64,000 nt of DNA from Mesorhizobium sp. (GTDB taxonomy: Bacteria > Pseudomonadota > Alphaproteobacteria > Rhizobiales > Rhizobiaceae): contig SAQR01000008.1 of the NCBI GenBank assembly GCA_004020365.1, positions 85,782-149,781 of the forward strand. Direction: 5' to 3'. Shown piece by piece: positions 26,720-35,806 of the stretch (the stretch's first letter is position 1; every line of letters begins with the position of its first letter). Position numbers and translations under genes: made by a program. The notes beneath the pieces were generated by a model, which worked only from the letters and a program-made list of their open reading frames with translations, was not told the origin of the DNA and made no database searches.

Positions 26720-28114
26720 TCACTTTTTCTTGCCTGATGGTGCGTAGTTTATGATGTCCTGCGCGCGGATCCAGCCCGGCTCGCCGCGCTTCATTTTCAT
26801 CTGCGCGCGCATTGCGAAGATCTTGGCGTCCTTGTAGGCGCCGGAATAGAAATGGCCTTCGGCGGTCGCAAGGTCGGCGGCCGGAATGTTGCCAAGCTCG
26901 CCATAGGCCTGCGCAAGATGGCGGTAACCGACGGCGTTTTCTCGGTCGCGCGCGAGACCCTTGTTGATCTGCACCACCGCTTTCTCCAGGGAATCGGGCG
27001 TGCCGACGGCCATCAGCGCCTGGCCGTAGGAAACCGGCAGCAGCCCGGATCGCGCTGGATCGAGGCTGACCGCCTTGGCATAGGCTTCCGCGGCAGCCTT
27101 CGGTTTGTTCGCCTTCATCAGGATGTCGCCGCGCAATTCCTGGAAATAGGGGTTCTTCGGCTGTGCCTTGATCAGCGCGTTGGTTTTGGCGAGCGCCCCG
27201 GCCAGATTGCCGAAAAGATAGCTCGTCTGCGCGTCGCCATATTGCGAGGCGAGGCTGCCCGGCATCTTGCGCATCAGCCGCGATGCGGCGGCCTGGCCTC
27301 CCATATAGGCAGCGATCTTGATGCGCATCATGTCGTGCCGCTGCTGCAGCGCCGGCGGATCGACCTTTTCGACGTAGGGGCTTTTCTTGACCAGGACTTC
27401 GAGGTTGGCGATGCGTTCGCGCGGCAGCGGATGACTGATCCGGTAGGGGTCGACCTGCGCCCCTGACAGCGAAAGCGCGCTTTGAAAGCGGCCGAAGGTC
27501 TTCAGCATGCCCAGGCCGGACTGGCCGGTGGCATTGAGATAGGTTACCGCCGAGCGGTCGGCGGTCATTTCTTCGGTGCGCTGATAAGCGAGGATACTGC
27601 GCTGCGCCATCTCGCCGCCGCCAGCTGCAACCCCCATGCCGGCGCCGGCCAGGCCCCGGCTTTTGCTGGTGGCGCCGGCAACCATGGCACCGGCGCCAAG
27701 CAGCGTCGCGATGATGGCCATCGTCTTGGCGCGTTCGAGCTGGTTGCGCAATTTTTGCTGGTGGCCGCCGGCGATGTGACCGGCTTCATGGGCGATGACG
27801 CCGATGATCTCGTTGGGCGTCTCCGCCGACATCAGGGCGCCGGTGTTGATGAACAGGCGGGAGCCGGCAACGAAGGCGTTGAAACTCTGGTCGTTGACCA
27901 GCACGATGTCGACGCCGTCTTCCGGCAGGCCCGCGGCCCTGAAGATCGGCCGCGCATAGGCGCGCACCAGCGCCTCGATCTCGGCATCGCGCACCACCGG
28001 CACGTTTTGCGCGAAGGCGCTGACCGTGCTGGTCACAGCCACCGTCGCGGCAAGCGAAAGCGTCGCGAAGGCGCGCGCTGCCCTGGCTATTGTCGATTTG
28101 GGTCGGCTCAACAT
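26720..28114 (-). CDS. M48 family metalloprotease with TPR repeats
   Basis: 464 residues with a signal peptide (FATLSLAATVAVTSTVSAFA). Zinc site H109-E-A-G-H113 in VIAHEAGHIAGGHQQKL, with an EEMTADRSAVTYL segment supplying the third ligand. The C-terminal ~190 residues are TPR helices (SKAAAEAYAKAVSLDP-like units). Architecture matches BepA/YfgC, which degrades stalled outer-membrane proteins and LptD. Transcribed ahead of the DsbA-like gene, consistent with a shared envelope quality-control role. Confidence 0.92.
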   Translation of the reverse strand: MLSRPKSTIARAARAFATLSLAATVAVTSTVSAFAQNVPVVRDAEIEALVRAYARPIFRAAGLPEDGVDIVLVNDQSFNAFVAGSRLFINTGALMSAETPNEIIGVIAHEAGHIAGGHQQKLRNQLERAKTMAIIATLLGAGAMVAGATSKSRGLAGAGMGVAAGGGEMAQRSILAYQRTEEMTADRSAVTYLNATGQSGLGMLKTFGRFQSALSLSGAQVDPYRISHPLPRERIANLEVLVKKSPYVEKVDPPALQQRHDMMRIKIAAYMGGQAAASRLMRKMPGSLASQYGDAQTSYLFGNLAGALAKTNALIKAQPKNPYFQELRGDILMKANKPKAAAEAYAKAVSLDPARSGLLPVSYGQALMAVGTPDSLEKAVVQINKGLARDRENAVGYRHLAQAYGELGNIPAADLATAEGHFYSGAYKDAKIFAMRAQMKMKRGEPGWIRAQDIINYAPSGKKK

Positions 28115-28323
28115 GGCAGGTCCACTGGTAGACGAGCGGGTGAAGGATGAAAAGTCGGCACTGAAACTTTACTGAACTTGTGATCCTCACATCAATCGGG
28201 CATTTGTGCGGCGCGGGACGCCAAAGCCCGGCGCCGGCAGCCGGCAAGCGCCGGCCCAAAGGGCCGATCTCAAAGGGCTGGCCCAAAGGGCTGACCCAAG
28301 GGCGAAGAAGGAAATGAGGTCAA

Positions 28324-29472
28324 ATGGTTGTATCGCTTTCGCGTCGCGGCGACGTCGAGCCGTTTCACGCCATGGACGTCCTGGCGGAAGCGAATCGGCT
28401 GAAGGCCAAGGGCGTGCCGGTTGTTTCCATGGCCGTTGGCCAGCCGTCCGATCCGGCGCCGGCCGGAGTCAGGCAAGCTGCGACGCTCGCATTGAAGATG
28501 GGGCGCATCGGCTACACCGACGCATTGGGTCTGGCGGGCCTGCGCGAGGCAATCGCGCAGCACTATGCCGACCACTACGATCGCGCCGTTTCACCCGGCC
28601 GGATCGCCGTCACCACCGGATCGTCGGCCGCCTTCAATCTGGCATTTCTGGCGATGTTCGACCCAGGCGACCGTGTCGCCATCGCCGCACCCGGTTATCC
28701 GGCCTATCGCAACATCATGGCCGCGCTCGGCATCGAGATCGTCGAGATCGAGCTCGACGGTGATGCCTATCTCCACGCTGAACATCTGAAGGCTGCGCAC
28801 CGCGAAAAGCAGCTGAAGGGCGTGTTGTTTGCCAGCCCCGCCAATCCGACCGGGGCGATTATCCCCGCCGACGAGTTGTCGGCGCTGGTGACGACGGCAC
28901 AAGAGCTCGGCATCGCCGTAATCTCCGACGAGATCTACCACCGGCTGGCCTACGCTGCGCCGGACACCACGGCACTTGCCTGCGGCCCTGACGTGACGGT
29001 GATCAATTCCTTCTCGAAATACTACTGCATGACCGGTTGGCGCATCGGCTGGATGGTGCTGCCGGAACCATTGGTGCGGCCGGTCGAGCGCATCGCCCAG
29101 AGCCTCTACATCTCACCGCCGGAATTGTCCCAAATCGCCGCGATCGAGGCGTTCAAGGCAACCGGGGAATTGGAGGCGGTGAAGGCGCGCTACGCGGGCA
29201 ATCGCGAGCTTTTGATGAAACGCCTGCCCGAACTCGGCTTTACCCTGGCGGCACCGATGGACGGGGCGTTCTACGCCTTCTGCGACGTCACCAGGCACAC
29301 CAACGACAGCATGGCCTTCGCGCGCAAGATGTTGGCCGAGGCGCATGTGGCGGCGACGCCCGGCCGCGATTTCGATCCGCTTCAAGGCCATCGAGCCATG
29401 CGCTTTTCCTACGCCGGCAGCCACGACGAGATGGTCGAGGCGATGACGCGCCTCGAAAACTGGCTGAAGTAG
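28324..29472 (+). CDS. PLP-dependent class I/II aminotransferase
   Basis: 382 residues. Fold type [61 protein letters not shown], and the Schiff-base lysine in [16 protein letters not shown]. Substrate not clear; close relatives are annotated as aspartate or broad-range aminotransferases. The gene ends four bases before the glutaminase ATG, so the two form an amino-acid operon. Confidence 0.9.
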   Translation: MVVSLSRRGDVEPFHAMDVLAEANRLKAKGVPVVSMAVGQPSDPAPAGVRQAATLALKMGRIGYTDALGLAGLREAIAQHYADHYDRAVSPGRIAVTTGSSAAFNLAFLAMFDPGDRVAIAAPGYPAYRNIMAALGIEIVEIELDGDAYLHAEHLKAAHREKQLKGVLFASPANPTGAIIPADELSALVTTAQELGIAVISDEIYHRLAYAAPDTTALACGPDVTVINSFSKYYCMTGWRIGWMVLPEPLVRPVERIAQSLYISPPELSQIAAIEAFKATGELEAVKARYAGNRELLMKRLPELGFTLAAPMDGAFYAFCDVTRHTNDSMAFARKMLAEAHVAATPGRDFDPLQGHRAMRFSYAGSHDEMVEAMTRLENWLK

Positions 29473-29476
29473 CGCG

Positions 29477-30406
29477 ATGCCGGACCTCGAGCAGGCTTTG
29501 ACCGAGATTGCCGCCGAAATGGCGGAGCGCACGGATCGCGGCGACGTCGCGAGCTACATTCCGCAACTCGGCAAGGTCGATCCGAAAAAGTTCGGCATTG
29601 CAGCCGTGACCAATGACGGTCGCGTGCTGATGGCGGGCGACGCCGATGAGCCGTTTTCGATCCAGAGCATTTCGAAGGTGTTCACGCTGACATTGGCGCT
29701 CGGCAATGTCGGCGACGCGCTGTGGCAGCGTGTCGGGCGCGAGCCTTCGGGCAACCCGTTCAATTCGATCGTCCAGCTCGAGCACGAGAACGGCATTCCG
29801 CGCAATCCGTTCATTAATGCCGGCGCCATCGTCATCTCCGACATCCTGCTCGCCGGCCATCAGCCACGCGAGGCGATCGGCGAGATCCTGCGCTTCATCC
29901 AGTTCCTGGCCGACGACGAGACCATCATCGTCGACCGCGAAGTCGCGGCTTCGGAACGCGCCACCGGTTTTCGCAACCTGGCGCTCGCCAACTACATGAA
30001 ATCCTTTGGCAATCTCAACCACGCGCCGGACCTGGCGCTGGGCGTCTATTTCCACCATTGCGCCATCGCGATGAGCTGCCGGCAACTGGCTCTGGCCGGC
30101 CGCTTCCTCGCCAATGGCGGCAAGAACCCGGCGACCGGCCATTCCGTTGTGTCGGCCGAGCGCGCGCGCCGCATCGGCGCGATGATGCTGACCTGCGGCC
30201 ATTATGACGGCTCAGGCGATTTCGCCTTTCGCGTCGGCATCCCGGGCAAGAGCGGCGTCGGCGGCGGCATTTTGGCGATCGTGCCGGGCGTGGCCTCGCT
30301 TGCCGTCTGGTCGCCTGGCCTCAACGCCAACGGCAATTCCCGGCTGGGGTCGATTGCGCTGGAAAGGCTGGCGAAGATGATGAACTGGTCAGTGTTCGCG
30401 CCATGA
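29477..30406 (+). CDS. glsA: glutaminase
   Basis: 309 residues, the standard length. Hydrolyses glutamine to glutamate and ammonia. Ser-x-x-Lys catalytic motif in [12 protein letters not shown], then [22 protein letters not shown], and [15 protein letters not shown]; the closing [13 protein letters not shown] is typical of serine-dependent glutaminases. The aminotransferase just upstream could use the glutamate it makes. Confidence 0.94.
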   Translation: MPDLEQALTEIAAEMAERTDRGDVASYIPQLGKVDPKKFGIAAVTNDGRVLMAGDADEPFSIQSISKVFTLTLALGNVGDALWQRVGREPSGNPFNSIVQLEHENGIPRNPFINAGAIVISDILLAGHQPREAIGEILRFIQFLADDETIIVDREVAASERATGFRNLALANYMKSFGNLNHAPDLALGVYFHHCAIAMSCRQLALAGRFLANGGKNPATGHSVVSAERARRIGAMMLTCGHYDGSGDFAFRVGIPGKSGVGGGILAIVPGVASLAVWSPGLNANGNSRLGSIALERLAKMMNWSVFAP

Positions 30407-30484
30407 GGATTTGGGGGCCCTAAAGATTTGGGGGCGCCATAAGATTTGGGGCGCCATAGAGATGCGGCGCTTCGGACCAAGAAA

Positions 30485-30520
30485 AATCCCGCGCTGTCGA
30501 CAGGACAGCGCGGGATTCTT
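30485..30520. terminator. bidirectional terminator between glsA and rne
   Basis: A 14-base perfect stem AATCCCGCGCTGTC/GACAGCGCGGGATT (30,485-30,498 with 30,504-30,517) with a five-base loop. T runs exist on both strands (CTTTT on plus, TTTTTC on minus), so it can end both convergent transcripts. Confidence 0.9.
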
Positions 30521-30554
30521 TTGGTCAAGAGATCAGGATAAACTACCGAAAAGC

Positions 30555-33500
30555 TTAGAAAAAGCCCTTCCGCTGCCACCAGCCTGCACGCTTCGGCTTC
30601 TCCTCGGTCTTTTCCTCTTCGGCAACAGTCGAGGACACGATCGGCTCAACCGGAGCATCGACCGGTACGGGCTTGCGTCGCGATGGTCGGACCTTTTTTT
30701 CGTCGACGGCGGACACGGCTGTTTCCTCCGAAACAGCTGCGGGAGCCTCGGCGGAGGCTTCCGGCTCGGCAACCGGCGTCTCGGCGACGATGTCCGCTAT
30801 AACCTTCTTCGGCTTGGCGGCGCGGCGCGGCTTCTTCGGCTTTTCGGCGCTTGGCATGTCGTCATTGGCCGGAGCAAGGTCGACAAGCTCTTCGACTGGC
30901 GTTGCATCGATCGGCGTTGCCGCTGCCGGTTCGCCGGAGACGGACTCCAAGACCTCGGGACGATCAGCCGACTCGGCAGTGCCTGCATCGAACTCGCCTT
31001 CGCCGCCTTCACGGCGATTGCGCTTGCCGCCGCGCTTGCCGCGCCGACGCTTCTTGCCCAGACCGTCATCGCGACCTTCATCAGGCTCCCGATCTTCACC
31101 AGGCTCTTGGCCGTCATCGGACGCTTCCACCGCCTCGGCGACGCCGACCTGGTCCTCGAGGTCTGCTTCGGCGCCTTCATCGCTTGCGGCTTCGGAGACG
31201 CCATCGGCAGCGGTGGAGATGGACGCGCCTTCCACTGGGGCGCCATGCTCGCGGTCGCGATCCTTGCCGCCGCGCCGTCTGCGGCGCTTGCGGCGCTTGC
31301 GGTCGCGGCCTTCGCCATCCTCGCTGGGCCTTGGCTGCTGCGGCTGCTGGGCCTGGCGCGGTTGCTCCGCCGGTGCAACGACTTCGTCTTCCTCCTCCTC
31401 GATGACGATTTCGTCGGCGGGCTCTTCCGGCTCGACATAGGCGGGCAAGGTCCGCACCTCGACGAAGCCTTCAGGCTTTTCGGCCAGCGCGCCGCGGAAG
31501 ATCGCATAGTGCTGGGCGCCGACCGTGTCGTCGGCCTCGACGGTGATGGTCAGGCCGAAGCGGTTTTCGAGCTCCACCAGAGTGCCGCGCTTGTGGTTGA
31601 GCACATAGAGCGCGGTGGCCGCCGGCGTCCGCACCGTGATGTGGCTGCGCGAATCCTTGAGCAGGAATTCCTCGATCGCCCGCACCACCATCAGCGCGAC
31701 GGACGAATCGGACCGCACATGGCCGGTGCCGCCACAATGCGGGCAAGGCTTCATCGTCGATTCCAGCACGCTGGCGCGGATGCGCTGGCGCGACATTTCC
31801 ATCAGGCCGAAATGCGAGATGCGGCCGACCTGGATGCGGGCGCGATCGTTCTTGAGGTGATCTTTCAGCCGCTTCTCGACGGAGCGGTTGTTGCGGTTCT
31901 CCTCCATGTCGATGAAGTCGATGACGATCAGGCCGGCGAGATCGCGCAGCCTCAGCTGCCGTGCCACCTCCTCGGCCGCTTCCAGATTGGTGTGAAGCGC
32001 TGTGTCCTCGATCGAGTGCTCCTTGGTGGAGCGGCCCGAATTGACGTCGATGGCGACCAGCGCTTCGGTCTGGTTGATGATGATGTAGCCGCCGCTCTTC
32101 AGCGTCACCTGCGGCTGCAGCATGCGGTCGAGTTGCGCCTCGATGCCGTTGCGCACGAAGATCGGCGTCGTGTCGCGGAACGGCTGCACGACCTTGGCGT
32201 GGCTCGGCATCAGCATGCGCATGAAGTCCTTGGCCTCGCGATAGCCCTCTTCGCCGGAGACCAGGATCTCGTCAATGTCCTTGTTGTAGAGGTCGCGCAC
32301 CGAGCGCTTGATCAGGCTGCCTTCCTCGTAGACCAGGGCAGGGGCCGTCGACTGCAACGTCAGGTTGCGGACGTTTTCCCAAAGCCGCATCAGATATTCA
32401 TAGTCGCGCTTGATCTCGGCCTTGGTGCGGCTTTCGCCGGCGGTGCGCAGGATGACGCCCATGCCCTGCGGCACTTCGAGATCGGCGACGACCTCCTTCA
32501 GCCGCTTGCGGTCCTGCGCGTTGGTGATCTTGCGCGAGATGCCGCCACCGCGCGCCGTGTTCGGCATCAGCACCGAATAGCGACCGGCAAGCGACAGGTA
32601 GGTGGTGAGCGCCGCGCCCTTGTTGCCGCGCTCTTCCTTGACGACCTGCACCAGAAGGATCTGCCGGCGCTTGATCACTTCCTGGATCTTGTACTGGCGG
32701 CGCACCGGCTTGCGGCGGTTGCGCGCTTCTTCCAGCGCATCCTCGGCGCCGACCGATTCGACCTCATGGTCATCCGAATGCGATGACTGCACCTCTTCCA
32801 GCATGCCGCGATCATTGTCGGTGGACGTGGCTTCGCCGGCCGCCTCAGCCTGCGGCACGGCTTCGGAAATCACATCCGATTCGATGCTGGCGGCGATGGA
32901 ATTCGGACCGCCTTCGGAAGGCCCAGTCTGGTCATCGCCAGTCTGGTCATGGCCAGTGACGTCACGGCTCGTCTCGGCATGGCCAGTCTCGGCATGGCTC
33001 GTCTCATTGTGGCTCGCCTCGCTATGACTGGCGACATCCTCGCCATGTTCCGAAGGTGCGGACGGTGTGTCGACTTTTTCGGAAACGGCATCGACGTTCT
33101 GCGCGACCGCATCCTCGCCGTGTTCGCCACCCTCATTGGAACGGCTGTCGCTGGATCCGCTGTCGCTGGAATCGACAGAATCGTCCGAATCGGCCGCACC
33201 AGCATCACGCTTGTGTTCGCCTCGGTCGCGGCTCTTGCCGCCGCGGCGGCGTCCGCGCCGGCCGCGATCACGGTTCTGGCGATCGTCGCCATCGCTGTCC
33301 TCATCGTCCTCGTCCTCAGCTTCCTGCGCTTCCGCGCGCAGCAGCGCCTGACGGTCGGCGACCGGAATCTGGTAGTAGTCGGGATGAATTTCACTGAAGG
33401 CGAGGAAACCGTGACGGTTGCCGCCATATTCGACAAAGGCTGCCTGAAGCGAGGGTTCGACGCGGGTTACGCGGGCGAGGTAGATATTTCCTTTGAGCTG

Positions 33501-33608
33501 CTTCTTGTCCTGGGATTCAAAGTCGAATTCTTCAATACGGTTACCGCGAACGACGACAACTCGTGTTTCCTCCGGGTGGGAGGCGTCTATCAGCATTTTG
33601 TTGGGCAT
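30555..33608 (-). CDS. rne: ribonuclease E
   Basis: 1017 residues. Main endoribonuclease of mRNA decay and rRNA processing. The N-terminal S1 domain (MLIDASHPEETRVVVVRGNR, GNIYLARVTRVEPSLQAAFV) is interrupted by an acidic insert of ~200 residues (~95-300) as in other alphaproteobacterial RNase E. Catalytic domain follows with AIDVNSGRST and IDFIDMEENRNNRSVEKRL (metal-binding Asp residues), then the Zn-link CPHCGGTGH near 620. The ~280-residue C-terminal tail is disordered with Arg-rich patches (RKRRKRRRR) for RNA or degradosome partners and ends WWQRKGFF. Divergent from the amidase gene. Confidence 0.96.
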   Translation of the reverse strand: MPNKMLIDASHPEETRVVVVRGNRIEEFDFESQDKKQLKGNIYLARVTRVEPSLQAAFVEYGGNRHGFLAFSEIHPDYYQIPVADRQALLRAEAQEAEDEDDEDSDGDDRQNRDRGRRGRRRGGKSRDRGEHKRDAGAADSDDSVDSSDSGSSDSRSNEGGEHGEDAVAQNVDAVSEKVDTPSAPSEHGEDVASHSEASHNETSHAETGHAETSRDVTGHDQTGDDQTGPSEGGPNSIAASIESDVISEAVPQAEAAGEATSTDNDRGMLEEVQSSHSDDHEVESVGAEDALEEARNRRKPVRRQYKIQEVIKRRQILLVQVVKEERGNKGAALTTYLSLAGRYSVLMPNTARGGGISRKITNAQDRKRLKEVVADLEVPQGMGVILRTAGESRTKAEIKRDYEYLMRLWENVRNLTLQSTAPALVYEEGSLIKRSVRDLYNKDIDEILVSGEEGYREAKDFMRMLMPSHAKVVQPFRDTTPIFVRNGIEAQLDRMLQPQVTLKSGGYIIINQTEALVAIDVNSGRSTKEHSIEDTALHTNLEAAEEVARQLRLRDLAGLIVIDFIDMEENRNNRSVEKRLKDHLKNDRARIQVGRISHFGLMEMSRQRIRASVLESTMKPCPHCGGTGHVRSDSSVALMVVRAIEEFLLKDSRSHITVRTPAATALYVLNHKRGTLVELENRFGLTITVEADDTVGAQHYAIFRGALAEKPEGFVEVRTLPAYVEPEEPADEIVIEEEEDEVVAPAEQPRQAQQPQQPRPSEDGEGRDRKRRKRRRRRGGKDRDREHGAPVEGASISTAADGVSEAASDEGAEADLEDQVGVAEAVEASDDGQEPGEDREPDEGRDDGLGKKRRRGKRGGKRNRREGGEGEFDAGTAESADRPEVLESVSGEPAAATPIDATPVEELVDLAPANDDMPSAEKPKKPRRAAKPKKVIADIVAETPVAEPEASAEAPAAVSEETAVSAVDEKKVRPSRRKPVPVDAPVEPIVSSTVAEEEKTEEKPKRAGWWQRKGFF

Positions 33609-34297
33609 TATTTCGTTTCCCCCCGGCAGCCGTCAGCCGCAGCTTGCGGGGCAAAGCCCGCCGCTGTGAGTGTGGATGAACATGGGTGCCGGGCAATTGA
33701 ATGTCCGCCGGCCGCTGCCTGAGCGCCATGGCGGTGCCGCCCGCAGCCATAATGGCGCGGTTTGCTGCGGACCTTTCCATGATTGCGCTTGAAGCCATCG
33801 TAACCAGCAGAACCTTTTTGAACCAAAGCCCGGGAAAACCGGACCAGCTTGTTTGCTCGTACAGAGCCGGCGCGGGACAATCCCGGCCGTTTTCCTCACG
33901 CAGGCGCTTCCCCCGCCACGGGTTTACACCTGCGAAATTCGTCGCGATCACCTGTTGCCTTTTCGCCTGACGCGAAAGGAGCCGTCGTTCATCTCACCTG
34001 TAGCAGGAAGCTGCGGAGAAGGACGGTTCCAGGATTGCAGTGATCCACCATCGCTTTTATGATTTGGCGGGTTGGAAGGCAACCCCGATTTCCGATGCCG
34101 GCAAAATGCAGTTCCGCAACGGAAGCACGGCTTTATGCGTTGCATGAAAAGGCTTGGTTAACCTTCTCTGGATACCAACCGTTAATCGAGTTCGCGGCCT
34201 GACCGGCGTTTCGACAAGACGACGACACGCCGACAAACAAGATTGGCCCACACGCAGGATTGGGCGCCTGGCGCCAAACCGGAGCAACTGGAAAGAG
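33609..34297. other. 689-base divergent region with the long rne leader
   Basis: No credible gene is present. On the minus strand the ~400 bases before rne are rich in inverted repeats, including CGCAGG...CCTGCG at 33,899-33,934 around a GGCGGGGG core. Long 5' leaders that RNase E itself cleaves are established for E. coli rne; whether that holds here is inference. The right-hand part holds the amidase promoter. Confidence 0.45.
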
Positions 34298-35593
34298 ATG
34301 GGACTGGCAGTCTTCACGCACAAAAGTGGTCGCGCCGGAGGCATTTTTTTCTACCCCGCCTATTTCCGGGCCGCACATTTCTTCCGCGCTGCTCGTCTGC
34401 TGTTGCTGGTTGTCGCTTGCCTGGCTCTTTCGCCAGTTTCCTTTGCCGCCGACGCGCCGCTCGCCGTGACGAGCTACAAAATGGCGGGTGACGCCACCAA
34501 GATGCGTATCGTCATAAATTTCGATCGCGAGCCCGACGTCAAATGGTTCCTGCTGCGCGGCCCCCACCGTCTGGTCGTTGACCTGCCAAGCACGAGATTC
34601 GCCATCAATGCCAAGGACGTGAAGGCGCGCGGACTGGTCAGGAGCGTGCGTTACGGCGATCTCGGCCAGGGGGTGTCGCGGCTGATTCTCACCGGCAAGG
34701 GTCCGTTCGCCGTCGACAGGCTCGACGTGCTCAAGAACGATGACGGCAACGGCTACCGCATCGCCATCGACATGTCGGCGGCGTCCGTGCGGGAGTTCGA
34801 CGCCGCTCTTGCCAATCAGGCGCTGACCACCGGCTCGACGGTCTCCTCCGACAAGGGCGGCAGGGTCGGCACCGGCCCGGTCTCCAATCCAGGCCATCGC
34901 TTCACCGTCGTCATCGATCCAGGCCATGGCGGCATCGACGGCGGCGCCGAGGGCCTGAACGGCACGCGCGAGAAGAACGTCACGCTCGCTTTCGCCACCG
35001 AATTGCGGGACAAACTCGCCGCAGTCGGCAAATACGACGTGTTCATGACGCGAGAGACGGACCAGTTCCTGCGGCTGGACGACCGCGTGCGCATTGCCCG
35101 CCAGCACGAGGCCGATCTGCTCATTTCGATCCACGCCGACACGATCAGGGTCAAGGGCCTTCGTGGCGCAACCGTCTACACCGTCTCCGACAAGGCTTCC
35201 GATCCTGAAGCGCAGGCGCTCGCCGACCGTGAAAACCTTTCCGACCAATTCGCCGGCATGGAAATCATGGATGACAACAAGGAAGTAACCGACATCCTGA
35301 TCGAGCTGATTCGCCGCGAGACGCACAGTTTCTCGATGAGTTTTGCCCAAACGCTGGTCGGCCAGCTTTCCACCAGTGTCGGCCTCATCAACAATCCGCA
35401 GCGTTCGGCCAGCTTCAAGGTGTTGAAGGCGCCGGATGTTCCCTCCGTGCTGGTCGAACTCGGCTATCTGTCGAATGCCAAGGACGAGGCGCAAATGCTC
35501 AGCGCCGATTGGCGCAGCAAGGCGGCCCAGAGCATAACCAATGCCATCGCCCTGTTCGCTTCAGCCAAGGCCGGAGCTGGGACCGGAGGCTGA
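34298..35593 (+). CDS. N-acetylmuramoyl-L-alanine amidase (AmiC type)
   Basis: 431 residues from the ATG behind GGAG; an in-frame ATG 144 bases upstream is unlikely. Signal segment (ARLLLLVVACLALSPVSFAA), an AMIN domain ~55-160 (TKMRIVINFDREPDVKWFLL, RLVVDLPSTRF), then Amidase_3 ~200-425 with zinc ligands in VIDPGHGGIDGGAEG and LLISIHADTI and a late SVLVELGYLSNAKDE. Cleaves peptide side chains from glycan during cell separation. Followed by mrcA, a common cell-wall pairing. Confidence 0.94.
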   Translation: MGLAVFTHKSGRAGGIFFYPAYFRAAHFFRAARLLLLVVACLALSPVSFAADAPLAVTSYKMAGDATKMRIVINFDREPDVKWFLLRGPHRLVVDLPSTRFAINAKDVKARGLVRSVRYGDLGQGVSRLILTGKGPFAVDRLDVLKNDDGNGYRIAIDMSAASVREFDAALANQALTTGSTVSSDKGGRVGTGPVSNPGHRFTVVIDPGHGGIDGGAEGLNGTREKNVTLAFATELRDKLAAVGKYDVFMTRETDQFLRLDDRVRIARQHEADLLISIHADTIRVKGLRGATVYTVSDKASDPEAQALADRENLSDQFAGMEIMDDNKEVTDILIELIRRETHSFSMSFAQTLVGQLSTSVGLINNPQRSASFKVLKAPDVPSVLVELGYLSNAKDEAQMLSADWRSKAAQSITNAIALFASAKAGAGTGG

Positions 35594-35806
35594 GGCGCTC
35601 GCGCCGCCCACAACCAGAGGCAGCGTTGCACGACGACAACACCTTGCACTTATATTTTCCGCCATTCGAAGCCGAAATTCCATGTTGCCGTATTTTCCCC
35701 ACATGGTGGCGACATGGATTTTCGATTACCGGTCGGGATCGTCTCGAAAGCTTGCGCGAAGGCGGCTTCGTTTAGGCAATTCCCGAACCAAGGACTTGGA
35801 GCGGGC

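Noticed and set aside
30411-32786. A 791-codon plus-strand frame opposite rne
   Set aside because: Antisense to the disordered tail and catalytic domain of RNase E; no motif, no ribosome site.
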